From assembly GCF_018491765.1 (NCBI RefSeq), contig NZ_JABWCU010000017.1:62001-126000 (forward strand): a DNA stretch of 64,000 bases, given 5' to 3'. Under the pieces are notes generated by a model, which saw nothing but the letters and a program-made list of their open reading frames with translations, had not been told where the DNA came from and did no database searches. The stretch is from Novosphingobium profundi (GTDB lineage Bacteria > Pseudomonadota > Alphaproteobacteria > Sphingomonadales > Sphingomonadaceae). The translations under genes and the position numbers were made by a program. The stretch's first letter is position 1; every line of letters starts with the position of its first letter. Of the stretch, positions 42,745 through 51,183 are shown in pieces.

Positions 42745-45456
42745 ATGACAATTAATTTGAACAACGGCCTGATCGGCCTGTCCATTCTGGGTGGCACGAG
42801 CGCCTACACGAGCGCGACCTCCTCGCTGAGCTCGAGCGAAAGCGCCGCCGTGACCAAGGCGAAGGAAGCCTTCACGCTTCCCGAGACGACACCGCCCTGG
42901 AAGGAGGACGAAGACACCAGCTCGATGAGCGCGCAGATCTCGGCGATCAAGAAGCTGCTCTCGCTGGTCGATCCGGACGCCGAGAGCGACCTCGAGGACC
43001 TGCCCGACGTGCAGGCCGCCTTCACGATCTACAACACGCTCGACAAACTCCAGACAATTGCCGAGAGCGCCGCGGATTCGAGCACGACCGCAACCGAGCG
43101 CGCCAAGCTCGCCGCAATCTTCGCCCAGGGTCTCGAGGACCTGCAGGACTACATGAGCTCGGTCGACACCGACATGCTCACGCTCAACTTCGGCAAGCCG
43201 ACGAGCAGCGTGAAAACGGTTGCGATCGATGCCGTCGACGTCACCGGCTCGGTCGAAGGTCAGGGTGTTTCGGTCAAACGCGACGCCGCGATCGAGGGGC
43301 TGACCGGATCGGAAGTGTTCCAGTTCACGCTTACCAAGGGCACCACCACCGAAGTCGTCACGGTCGACCTCTCGCAGACGACGCAGCCGCCGACGCTCGA
43401 TTCGGTGGCAGAAGCCTTCAACGCCGCGATCGGCGCCTCGCAGGAAACCGACGCCTCGGGCAATCCGGTAGTCGATGAGAACGGCGATCCGGTCAGCTAC
43501 TGGAAATCGAATTTCACCGTCGAATACAACGACGAGGGCGAATGGGGGCTGGTCTTCAATCCCAAGGGCGTGGAAAGCGTCGCCATCGACCAGGTCGGCA
43601 GCCAGGATGCACTGATCGTCGCGGCGGGCGAGACGCGCAAGTCCTCGACCAGCGACGCCGAAGTCTACCGCATTACCAATCTCGACGGCACGCTCGACTG
43701 GGAGCGCCTCGGTTCGATCGCGGGCATCGATGCCATGGCCACCGAACGCGCAGAAGCCGAAGCCAAGGCCGACGAGGACTACGATCCCGACGACGGCACC
43801 GATTATTCGGTCGCCGCCGAATCCGAAGCCAGCGCCATCGTCACCGACGCCGAAGGCTTCAGCTACATCGTCGGCACGACCACCGGCGATGTGGGCTCGA
43901 GCCTCTCCGATGGCGAGGAAGACCTCTACCTCACCAAGATCGACAGCGAAGGCAACGTGGTCTGGCAGCGTAGCCTGGGCGCGGCCGGCTCGGCCGAAGG
44001 CGCAGCGATCACCCTCACCGACAGCGGCGAGATCGTCGTGGCGGGCACCGTCAGCGGCGCGTTCAGCAACAGCGACGACGACGAGACCGACATTCTGGTG
44101 ACCCGCTTCGACACGAGCGGCGCCGAACTTTCGAGCACCGCGATCCGCCGGGTTGGCGACGAAACCGCAACGGCGGTGACCGTGGGCGACGACGGAAGCA
44201 TCTATGTCGGTGGTCGCACGTCGACGGGCGACGCCTTCATCGCCAAGCTGAGTGCAACCGGCACGCTCGAACAGCGCCGCACGATCGACAGCGGCGGCAT
44301 CGACACGATCACCGCGCTCGAAGTCGACAGTTCGGGCAACATTCTCGTCCTGACGCGCGAGAGCGGCGTATCGACGCTGCGCCAACTCGACAGCTCGGAC
44401 ATCTCCAACGAACTGGGCTCCTTCACACTTGGAACCGCGGACGCCCGCGCAATCGCGGTATCCGACGATGGGCAGATCGCCGTCGTCGGCGCCACCACCC
44501 AGGCCATCGCGGGTACTCAGGCCAACGCGCTGACTGGTGGGCGCGACGCCTTCGCAACGGTGCTCTCCGCCGACTTCTCCTCGGCCACGACAACCTACAT
44601 CGGCACCACCGACGACGACCAGGCCGACAGCGTCGCCTGGCTCAACGGATCGCTCTACGTCGGGGGTCGCACGACCGGCACGCTCGAGGGAACGCGTGCG
44701 GGCACGACCGACGGCTTTGTCGCCAAGATCGACGCGGCCACCGGCACTCTGGGTACCGTATCCCAGTTCGGACTTGTCGCCTCGACGTTCGAGCCGGTGC
44801 AGGTCTCGGCCGTCAGCGGCGGGGACACCGCGCTCGGCGCGCTCGGCCTCAGCCGGGGTACGATCAACCAGCAGACCTCGAGCTCGCTCGTCTCGCAGAC
44901 GAGCCTGCGGGTGGGGGACGAGTTCGGCATCACCGTCGACGACGGCTCGGTGCGCACGATCACGATCGAGGAAGGCGAGACGATGTCGAGCCTGGCGCGC
45001 AAGATCCGCCGCATCACCGGCACCTCGGCCACGGTCTCGACCTCGCTCGTCGATGGCCAGACCACGCTCAAGATTACCGCGGCCGCCGGCAGCACGATCG
45101 AGCTGAGTTCAGGCGCGAGCGGCAAGGATGCGCTGGCGAAACTGGGCATCAGCGCCGGCAAGCTGATCACGTCGACCGTTTCGGACGACGACGAGACACT
45201 GGTGACCCCGGGCGGAACCTTCAGCCTGGCCCTCTCCCAGTCGCTTTCGCTGAGCTCGGAGACGCTCGCCTCGCAGGCGCTCAGCTCGATCAAGTCGGCG
45301 CTGTCGATGATCCAGTCGGCCTACCGCTCGCTCTACTGGGACGACAACAAGGCCGCGAAGGTCGATGGAACCTCGCTCATCACCAGCAGCGGCTCGGCTT
45401 ATCAGCAGTCCAGGCTCGCCAGCTACCAGGCCGCGCTCGACCGGCTGACAAGCTAA
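42745..45456 (+). CDS. FlaEY-like flagellar protein with SBBP beta-propeller
   Basis: 903-residue acidic protein rich in Ser, Thr, Ala, Gly and Asp, and poor in Cys. The N-terminal 130 residues are helical. The middle (about 300-690) holds repeated propeller blades of SBBP type (for example YIVGTTTGDVGSSL, IVVAGTVSGAF, IYVGGRTSTGDAFIAKL, LYVGGRTTGTLEG). The last 110 residues are helical (SSIKSALSMIQSAYRSLYWD) and reminiscent of axial flagellar proteins. The layout recalls Caulobacter FlaEY, a protein affecting flagellin use or filament assembly. No signal peptide is seen, so export, if any, would be flagellar. GAGG precedes the ATG. Confidence 0.65.
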   Translation: MTINLNNGLIGLSILGGTSAYTSATSSLSSSESAAVTKAKEAFTLPETTPPWKEDEDTSSMSAQISAIKKLLSLVDPDAESDLEDLPDVQAAFTIYNTLDKLQTIAESAADSSTTATERAKLAAIFAQGLEDLQDYMSSVDTDMLTLNFGKPTSSVKTVAIDAVDVTGSVEGQGVSVKRDAAIEGLTGSEVFQFTLTKGTTTEVVTVDLSQTTQPPTLDSVAEAFNAAIGASQETDASGNPVVDENGDPVSYWKSNFTVEYNDEGEWGLVFNPKGVESVAIDQVGSQDALIVAAGETRKSSTSDAEVYRITNLDGTLDWERLGSIAGIDAMATERAEAEAKADEDYDPDDGTDYSVAAESEASAIVTDAEGFSYIVGTTTGDVGSSLSDGEEDLYLTKIDSEGNVVWQRSLGAAGSAEGAAITLTDSGEIVVAGTVSGAFSNSDDDETDILVTRFDTSGAELSSTAIRRVGDETATAVTVGDDGSIYVGGRTSTGDAFIAKLSATGTLEQRRTIDSGGIDTITALEVDSSGNILVLTRESGVSTLRQLDSSDISNELGSFTLGTADARAIAVSDDGQIAVVGATTQAIAGTQANALTGGRDAFATVLSADFSSATTTYIGTTDDDQADSVAWLNGSLYVGGRTTGTLEGTRAGTTDGFVAKIDAATGTLGTVSQFGLVASTFEPVQVSAVSGGDTALGALGLSRGTINQQTSSSLVSQTSLRVGDEFGITVDDGSVRTITIEEGETMSSLARKIRRITGTSATVSTSLVDGQTTLKITAAAGSTIELSSGASGKDALAKLGISAGKLITSTVSDDDETLVTPGGTFSLALSQSLSLSSETLASQALSSIKSALSMIQSAYRSLYWDDNKAAKVDGTSLITSSGSAYQQSRLASYQAALDRLTS

Positions 45457-45490
45457 GGCCCCCCTCCTTCTTTTTTGCGGAATTCCGATC

Positions 45491-45916
45491 ATGTCTACAC
45501 TCCCTCCCCTTTTCGAGAGCATGGCCGCGGCAATGAAGGGCATGTCCCAGCATCAGCGGGTCATCGCCGAGAACATCGCAAACGGTGAAACCGCCGGCTA
45601 CAAGGCGCGCACGGTCGCTCCGGAGGATTTTTCAGCGCTGCTCGCGGCCTACGGCGGCGACAACGGTACGCCGCGGGTCTCGCGTCCGCGCGTGACCTTG
45701 TCCTCGACGATGGTCGCGCTCGGAGCACAACCGACGGACGGCAGCGGGGGCATCGTGCTCGACAGCGACACCAGCGAGACCAAGCCCGACGGTAATAACG
45801 TGACGCTTGAAGACCAGCTCCTCACGCTCGGCCAGGTTCAAACCGATTACAGCACGGTCACCAATCTTTACCGCAAGCAGATGAGCCTTCTGCGCGTTGC
45901 CCTGGGTCAGGGCTGA
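45491..45916 (+). CDS. flgB: Flagellar basal-body rod protein FlgB
   Basis: 141-residue proximal-rod protein. The N-terminal heptad-rich segment includes the family signature HQRVIAENIANGETAGYKAR (20 residues, about 21-40). The C-terminal helix (QTDYSTVTNLYRKQMSLLRVAL) would pack with it in the rod. It lies 34 bases after the FlaEY-like gene and is separated from its usual partner flgC, which is about 8 kb away on the other strand. No terminator was seen between it and the gene before. Confidence 0.94.
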   Translation: MSTLPPLFESMAAAMKGMSQHQRVIAENIANGETAGYKARTVAPEDFSALLAAYGGDNGTPRVSRPRVTLSSTMVALGAQPTDGSGGIVLDSDTSETKPDGNNVTLEDQLLTLGQVQTDYSTVTNLYRKQMSLLRVALGQG

Positions 45917-46102
45917 CAGCTTTATCTGCGGGGCCATGAAAGGCCTTGCGGAAAACAGGCCAGGGCCGAGGCGACCAGATCCAAATTGCGCGCGCGCCTC
46001 GCCTCGTGGCGGACTGCTCGCGCCCCCTCCTGTTCTTGAATTATTACATTCGTTTGCATTTCCAAATGACCGGGAACCGATCATCCAATAATTCTTTTCT
46101 TG

Positions 46103-46122
46103 AGGCCGGGTTCGCCCGGCCT
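46103..46122. terminator. UUCG-loop hairpin downstream of flgB
   Basis: AGGCCGGG-TTCG-CCCGGCCT, an 8-bp perfect stem with a stable tetraloop, 187 bases after the flgB stop. The T-run after it is poor, so it may end transcription only weakly. Confidence 0.4.
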
Positions 46123-46170
46123 TCGCGATTCCATCATCATTACCAGCCTTTATTCAAAAATATGTCAGTC

Positions 46171-46196
46171 ACCAGTAAATACTTGCAAGTGCTGGT
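46171..46196. repeat. Dyad with palindromic core between flgB and the XRE gene
   Basis: ACCAG and CTGGT flank the perfect palindrome ACTTGCAAGT (46181-46190). It may be an operator; no protein can be assigned. Confidence 0.35.
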
Positions 46197-46451
46197 TAAC
46201 GGGTTATGACCAATCGCAACGGAATTCATACCGGCGTTGAAGGAGCGCGACACTCCCCAACGCTTCAGCGTAAATTCAGATGGCTGCGACACATATAGAT
46301 ATGCAGGCCCCATGGAACGATGCCATGCCGGGTCCGACGAACGCGGTCGGGCGCGGGTATCTGCGATGTGCACGCCGAATCCGGGATCGGCCACCCATTG
46401 GAATGCCGGTTCCGCAATTTAATATTGAGTAGGATCAATCCTTTAGTTAGT

Positions 46452-46481
46452 TTGACAAATTCAAGGATAAATAGGTATAAT
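46452..46481 (+). promoter_or_regulatory. Consensus-like sigma-70 promoter of the XRE gene
   Basis: TTGACA, 18-base spacer, TATAAT: both hexamers match the consensus exactly. It lies about 80 bases before the regulator start in an AT-rich context. Confidence 0.75.
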
Positions 46482-46562
46482 TCATACTATATCAGTTCTT
46501 GAATTCGGGAGGACGCCGAAATGCCCAGTTGAAGGCATTTCAGCATGTTACGGAGATTTCGG

Positions 46563-47693
46563 TTGGCCACGATAGATATAGACAGCTGGCGATCCTTTGT
46601 TTTTCCAAACAATGTTCGCGAATTGCGCAAGGCACAAGGACTGGCTTCCTTGCTGCAACTTTCAGAACGTCTCCCCAAGCTGACTTATATCCGCCTGTCC
46701 AAGATCGAGCGCGGCGAAGTCTTCGCGCGGACCAAGGAACTGAAAGACATCGCCCAGGCCCTCGACGTCGATGCGCAGGACCTGCTCGTCGACATCGATG
46801 CCCCCGGCTTCGACATCGCCGAATGGGCCACGCGCATCGTGGGTCCGGAACCTGTCAATCCCAAGTCCGATCGCATGGCCGTGCTGATCGCCGCAGCTGT
46901 TCGCGCCCGCCGTGCCGCCGACCACGACCTCACCATCGCAGCGATCGAGGAACGCTACGGCATTGCGCCCGTCATCCTCTCGCGCATCGAGAACGCGCAA
47001 AAGCCGTTCGAGCGCTGGAACGAGGACGTGCGCCAAGGTGTGCGCCAATTGCTGGGCACGGACGACGATGCGGCAACCTATCAGTTCGCGGACAATGCCT
47101 TTGCCACGGGCACTTTCGACACAATTCTCCCGCAGATCGCCACTCCGGCGCTGCGCATCGAAAAAACGCGCGAGCGTGTCGCAGCGCTGCGCACCGAATT
47201 GTCGCGGGTGCTCACGCCCGTGGGAGCGGCCCAGGGGCTGGAGGAAAGCGCCCCTTCACAAGAACTTGCGGGCGCCGCGTCTGACGGCGAAACCGCCGGT
47301 GCACCGCCGCCGCCGCGTAGCGGCATGCCGCGCCTTGTTCCCATCTTCGGCTCTCCGCTGCCCGACGGACTGATCGCCCTTCATCCGACGGGAGCCTTCG
47401 TCGAGGCCCCGACCTCGGCCGGTTCGCGCGCCTACGGTTTGCGCATCTGCCGCCCGACTCTGGGCCCCGGAATGCCCGGACGCGCGACCCTGATCGTCGA
47501 TCCCGATCGTTTTCCCGCCGCCGGAGGGCTCGGCATCATCGAGCAGGCGGACGGATCGCTGCGCGCCGTCTCGATCACCGTGGACCGCCAGGGCCGCACG
47601 ATCGGATTTGGACAACTGCCCGACTACGAAGTCGTCATCGACGAGCTCGACCCCGAACGTGTTGCCAGCGTGGTTGCCGCCATCTTCGAATGA
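46563..47693 (+). CDS. XRE-type regulator with an S24-like C-terminal domain
   Basis: About 376 residues. An XRE-type HTH lies near the N-terminus (NNVRELRKAQGL... IRLSKIERGEVFARTKEL), and a second HTH-like unit at about 105-160 (DLTIAAIEERYGIAPVILSRIE). A Pro/Ala linker follows, then a C-terminal domain (about 260-376) with the outline of a LexA/CI S24 fold (LIVDPDRFPAAGGLGIIEQADG). The catalytic Ser of S24 is not visible, so self-cleavage is doubtful. TTG at 46563 was chosen for GGAG seven bases before; an ATG at 46545 lacks a ribosome site. It has its own strong promoter inside the flagellar cluster; its targets are unknown. Confidence 0.7.
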   Translation: MATIDIDSWRSFVFPNNVRELRKAQGLASLLQLSERLPKLTYIRLSKIERGEVFARTKELKDIAQALDVDAQDLLVDIDAPGFDIAEWATRIVGPEPVNPKSDRMAVLIAAAVRARRAADHDLTIAAIEERYGIAPVILSRIENAQKPFERWNEDVRQGVRQLLGTDDDAATYQFADNAFATGTFDTILPQIATPALRIEKTRERVAALRTELSRVLTPVGAAQGLEESAPSQELAGAASDGETAGAPPPPRSGMPRLVPIFGSPLPDGLIALHPTGAFVEAPTSAGSRAYGLRICRPTLGPGMPGRATLIVDPDRFPAAGGLGIIEQADGSLRAVSITVDRQGRTIGFGQLPDYEVVIDELDPERVASVVAAIFE

Positions 47694-47734
47694 GTAAAAA
47701 GGGAGGAGATCTGCCCGCTCCGCAGGGCCAGCTT

Positions 47735-47745
47735 CCTATAATACG
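47735..47745 (+). promoter_or_regulatory. CCTATAATACG motif before the GGDEF/EAL gene
   Basis: CCTATAATACG lies 37-47 bases before the start and matches the flagellar-cluster motif on the coding strand. A matching -35 was not identified. Confidence 0.45.
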
Positions 47746-47781
47746 AGACAGGATCTATCTAAATAATCGGTTGTCTCAACG

Positions 47782-49125
47782 ATGCGCACGCGAAACAGAG
47801 CCCCGGCGACTTGGAGCGCGATGCCCGTTCAGCAATCGGCAAGGTCCTGTTGCGAGCACGCCGAACGCGCGCGTCTAGGCTATCCCACGGCGCTCGACGA
47901 ACTGCGCAAGACGTTGGAGCGCCTGCGTGACGGTTCGCCGAAAGTAGGATGCACGACGCTTCTCCTGCTCGACCTCCACAAATTCAAGCGCATCAATCGC
48001 ATCTATGGTCACGCCTCCGGAAGCGCTCTGCACACACGGATCGCCAAGCGCCTTGCGCATGTCTGTGGCTCGGTGCCGATGTTCCAGTTGGGCAGCGACG
48101 AATTCGCCTTCCTTCACAGCGGCGCGCACAGCTGCACGCCCGAAGAACTTGCCGGGGCGCTCCTGGCTGCGGTCGACATCCCCATCAAGGTGAAGGGCAA
48201 CGCGATCCGACTGAGCGCCGCGATCGGCCTTGCCAGCCACCGCGACGTCGATGGCACCGTCGAGCAGTTCCTCGACCTCGCCTCGATCGCCCTTTCGCAG
48301 GCGCGCAAGGGCGCAGGCGGCAAAAGTGCCTACCACGCGATCGACGCGAGCCAGTCCCCGCGTCTCGACTACCTTCTGGCCTGCGAGTTGCCCGATGCCC
48401 TGCGCAATGGCGATGTACACCCCTACTACCAGCCCATCGTCTCTCTGGCACACAACACGGTGACCGGCTACGAGGCCCTCGCACGCTGGCAGCACCCCGA
48501 ACACGGACTGCTGCTGCCAGACACGTTCCTGCCCATCGCCGAAGAGCTGGGCCTGATGGACGAACTCCTGCTGACAATGGTCGAGCAGTCCTGCCGCGAC
48601 ATGCAGTCGCTTCCAGGGCCCGTGAACGTCGCCATGAATCTCAGCCCGCACCAGCTCGACGGCGAATCCATCGTCGCGCGCCTCCTCGCCGTGATCGACG
48701 CCAGCGGGATCGCCTCTCGGATGATCACGCTGGAGGTGACCGAGGACAAGCGCACTGAAGACTCCGAAGCGACGCGCCGCTCGATCGATGCCCTGCGCAG
48801 CGCCGGCATCAAGATCGCGCTCGACGACTTCGGCAGCGGCTATGCAAATCTGCAGCGCCTCGCCCAGTTCCCTCCCGACAGCCTCAAGATCGATCGCGCC
48901 CTCACCCGGGCCTGCGACAGCGACATGGGGAAGAGGCTGCTGACCTCGGTGATCGAACTGGGCCACCGGCTGCACCTGCCGATCATCGCCGAGGGCATCG
49001 AGACGCCCGCCCAGGCGCGCTGCCTCACCGACATGGGCTGCGACTATGCGCAAGGCTTCCTGTTCGGCCACCCCCAACCTTGCGACAAGCTGCTGGAAAC
49101 ACCTGATTTCTCATCCAATGGCTAA
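47782..49125 (+). CDS. GGDEF/EAL-domain cyclic-di-GMP protein
   Basis: 447-residue cytoplasmic protein. The GGDEF domain (about 40-185) has GSDEF (FQLGSDEFAFL) in place of GGDEF and no RxxD inhibitory site before it, so cyclase activity is uncertain. The EAL domain (about 200-440) keeps EALARWQHP, MNLSPHQL, EVTEDKR, LDDFGSGYANL, LKIDR and EGIETPAQ, so phosphodiesterase activity is likely. It has no membrane segment or sensor domain. The start at 47782 is uncertain; an ATG at 47821 is possible. Its place in the flagellar cluster suggests control of motility by lowering cyclic-di-GMP. A 23-bp inverted repeat follows. Confidence 0.88.
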   Translation: MRTRNRAPATWSAMPVQQSARSCCEHAERARLGYPTALDELRKTLERLRDGSPKVGCTTLLLLDLHKFKRINRIYGHASGSALHTRIAKRLAHVCGSVPMFQLGSDEFAFLHSGAHSCTPEELAGALLAAVDIPIKVKGNAIRLSAAIGLASHRDVDGTVEQFLDLASIALSQARKGAGGKSAYHAIDASQSPRLDYLLACELPDALRNGDVHPYYQPIVSLAHNTVTGYEALARWQHPEHGLLLPDTFLPIAEELGLMDELLLTMVEQSCRDMQSLPGPVNVAMNLSPHQLDGESIVARLLAVIDASGIASRMITLEVTEDKRTEDSEATRRSIDALRSAGIKIALDDFGSGYANLQRLAQFPPDSLKIDRALTRACDSDMGKRLLTSVIELGHRLHLPIIAEGIETPAQARCLTDMGCDYAQGFLFGHPQPCDKLLETPDFSSNG

Positions 49126-49180
49126 CCTCCGGCCGCGCCTTCGGCGCGGCCGTCAGGGCGACAAGCAAGCGCACACGAAA

Positions 49181-49234
49181 ACACAAAGAGAACGGCGCGG
49201 AAAAGTTGCCCTTTCCGCGCCGTTCTCTTTGTGT
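49181..49234. terminator. 23-bp perfect inverted repeat, bidirectional terminator
   Basis: Arms 49181-49203 and 49212-49234 are perfect complements of 23 bases (starting ACACAAAGAGAACGG) with an 8-base loop. It lies between the convergent EAL and flgN-like genes. Such length is unusual for an ordinary terminator. Confidence 0.8.
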
Positions 49235-49248
49235 GCCTGTCGGGTGGC

Positions 49249-49671
49249 TCAATACTCGGTGTTGACCGAGATCGGCGTCGTAAGCTCGCGACCAGCCATG
49301 CTGCCGCCCGCGCTGTAGATGATGGCGCGCGCGCCCGTGAGGCGCATCGCCTCCAGTGTGATCGCGTCCATCATGTCGCGCGAGAGTTCCATCTGGCGCT
49401 GGAGCACGTCGGCGTTGGCCTTGGCCGCGTCGCGCAAGTCCGCGACCTGCTCGAAGAGCGCGTCGCATTCCTCCTGCTCGAGTTCCATCACCCAATCGGG
49501 ATTGACCCGATCGCGCCGCGTCACCTCGGCATCGAGCGAGGCGACCAGCCGCGCCTTGGCCGCGCCGAGAGAGGCCAGGTCGCGTACCCGCTCGCGCTCG
49601 CGCAGACCGTCGGTTTCCTTGCGCATGACCGAGGCTAGCGCTTCCATCAGGGCCGTTACTTCGTCACGCAT
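49249..49671 (-). CDS. FlgN-like flagellar export chaperone
   Basis: 140-residue helical protein with long charged helices (EALASVMRKETDGLRERERVRDL and ELEQEECDALFEQVADLRDAAKAN, quoted in part). This is the size and fold expected for FlgN, the export chaperone for hook-associated proteins. Sequence is weakly conserved in this family, so the flgJ and flgI neighbours carry the argument. The ATG at 49671 overlaps the end of the preceding flgJ-type gene by eight bases. It is last in the minus-strand unit, before the 23-bp inverted repeat. Confidence 0.65.
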   Translation of the reverse strand: MRDEVTALMEALASVMRKETDGLRERERVRDLASLGAAKARLVASLDAEVTRRDRVNPDWVMELEQEECDALFEQVADLRDAAKANADVLQRQMELSRDMMDAITLEAMRLTGARAIIYSAGGSMAGRELTTPISVNTEY

Positions 49672-49960
49672 TGCCCGCACCTCCCTGGAGCCGGATGATC
49701 TGCGCCTCAACCGCCGGCGCGATGCCAAGGCCACTGCCCTTGGCGATCTGGTTGCCGATCTGCTCGGCGAGGATGCCCTTGAACATCTCCTCGCCATGAC
49801 CGCCCGAGAAGCTGTCGTCCTGCTCGACGGTTTCCATGAGGATCTTGGTGATCTGCCCGGCGAAGACGCCTTCGAACTCTTGCGCGACTGCGGCGGGGCT
49901 CTTCTGGGTGGAGGGCACGACCTGGCGAGCAGGCATCGAATCAAGCGGGGAAATGGCCAT
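49664..49960 (-). CDS. flgJ: Rod-binding protein, FlgJ N-terminal domain only
   Basis: 98-residue protein matching the rod-scaffold domain of FlgJ (VAQEFEGVFAGQITKILMET, about residues 25-44, and EEMFKGILAEQIGNQIAKG). The muramidase domain found in gammaproteobacterial FlgJ is absent, as is normal in alphaproteobacteria, so peptidoglycan must be opened by a separate enzyme. It starts two bases after the flgI stop and overlaps the flgN-like gene. Confidence 0.88.
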   Translation of the reverse strand: MAISPLDSMPARQVVPSTQKSPAAVAQEFEGVFAGQITKILMETVEQDDSFSGGHGEEMFKGILAEQIGNQIAKGSGLGIAPAVEAQIIRLQGGAGNA

Positions 49961-49962
49961 GG

Positions 49963-51123
49963 TTACTGCACCGTGATTTCGGCCTGCAGGGCACCTGCGC
50001 TTTGCAGCGCCTGCAGGATGGTGATGAGATCGCGCGGGCTGACGCCGAGCGCGTTGAGACCGGAAACCAGCGAACGCAGGGACGTGCCCTGGGTCAGCAT
50101 CGCCAGCGAGGCGCCGTTGCCGTCGTTGGCCTGGATGCGCGTGCGCGGCAGCGTCGTGGTCTGTCCGTTGGAGAGCGGATTGGGCTGCGAGGCTACCGGG
50201 GTCTCGGTCACGCTGATGGTGAGGCCGCCTTGCGCGATCGCGACCGGGCTCACGCGCACGTCGGCGCCCATCACGACCGTGCCGGCCGCCTCGTTGATGA
50301 CGATGCGCGCGGGCTGGTCGACCGCGACGGTCAGGTTCTCGATGCGGGTGACGAGGTCGATCACCGAGCCCGATGAGGGCGTCAGTTCGACAGTCGCCGG
50401 ATCGAGCACGACGGCCGAACCGGGCGCCTCCCGGTTGATCGTCGTCGCCACGCGCTTCGCGGTGGTGAAGTCGGGGTTCTTGAGTGCGAGCTTGAGGCTC
50501 GTTGCGCTGGCAAGCGCATAGGGCACTTCGCGCTCAATGATGGCCCCCCCGGCTATCCGGGCCGTTGTCATCACGCCCCGGCTGAGGCTGGCGGCCGCGC
50601 CGGTCGCCTTGAAGCCCGACACCGCCACGGGACCTTGCGCAACGGCGTAGATCTCACCGTCCAGCGCGCGTAGCGAGGAGACGAGCAGGATGCCGCCCTG
50701 CAGGCTGGTCGCATCGCCCAATGCCGAGACCTGCACGTCCATCGTCGAGCCCGCACGCGCAAACGGCGGCATCGTCGCGGTGACGGTGACGGCGGCAACG
50801 TTCTGGGTGCGCATCTGCGTGCCGCGGATGTTCACCCCCATGCGCTCGAGCATCGACTGCAACGTCTCTTCGGTGAAGGGCACGTTACGTACGCGGTCGC
50901 CGGTCCCCTGCAGACCGACGACGAGACCGTAGCCGACCAGCTGGTTCGAGCGCACGTTCTCGACATCGACGATGTCCTTGATGCGCGGCTGAGGTTGCGC
51001 CTGCGCCAGGGCCGGCGAGGCGAACGGCGAAAACGCGCCCGTCACCGGCCCGAGCGCCAGCGCCAGGGCGAGCGCCCGGCTCGGACGGCGGGCAGGAAAC
51101 CTGGGTTTGAAAGCCATTTGCAT
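49963..51123 (-). CDS. flgI: Flagellar P-ring protein FlgI
   Basis: 386-residue periplasmic P-ring protein. It has a signal peptide (residues 1-40, ending ALAQA) and then the family signature RIKDIVDVENVRSNQLVGYG (about 45-64), with GLVVGLQGTGD just after. The remaining part is the usual ring domain, ending AEITVQ. The ATG at 51123 has AAGGA five bases upstream; this ribosome site directly follows a CCTATAA motif. Confidence 0.96.
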   Translation of the reverse strand: MQMAFKPRFPARRPSRALALALALGPVTGAFSPFASPALAQAQPQPRIKDIVDVENVRSNQLVGYGLVVGLQGTGDRVRNVPFTEETLQSMLERMGVNIRGTQMRTQNVAAVTVTATMPPFARAGSTMDVQVSALGDATSLQGGILLVSSLRALDGEIYAVAQGPVAVSGFKATGAAASLSRGVMTTARIAGGAIIEREVPYALASATSLKLALKNPDFTTAKRVATTINREAPGSAVVLDPATVELTPSSGSVIDLVTRIENLTVAVDQPARIVINEAAGTVVMGADVRVSPVAIAQGGLTISVTETPVASQPNPLSNGQTTTLPRTRIQANDGNGASLAMLTQGTSLRSLVSGLNALGVSPRDLITILQALQSAGALQAEITVQ

Positions 51124-51130
51124 TACTGTC

Positions 51131-51141
51131 CTTATAGGATG
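51131..51141 (-). promoter_or_regulatory. CATCCTATAAG motif directly upstream of flgI
   Basis: Minus strand reads CATCCTATAAG, running into the AAGGA ribosome site of flgI. If it is a -10 element, the leader would be only a few bases long. Otherwise it is a regulator site. Confidence 0.4.
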
Positions 51142-51183
51142 GGCAGGCGGCACGGGAGGGCCCTCGCCCTCACCTTTTTGCCG

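Larger units (their letters stand above)
45917..46562. other. 646-base AT-rich gap between flgB and the XRE regulator
   Basis: Contains a UUCG-loop hairpin (46103-46122), a palindromic stretch ACTTGCAAGT flanked by ACCAG/CTGGT (46171-46196) and, near the right end, a near-consensus sigma-70 promoter. GC is far below the surrounding genes. No convincing coding frame was found. Confidence 0.65.
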
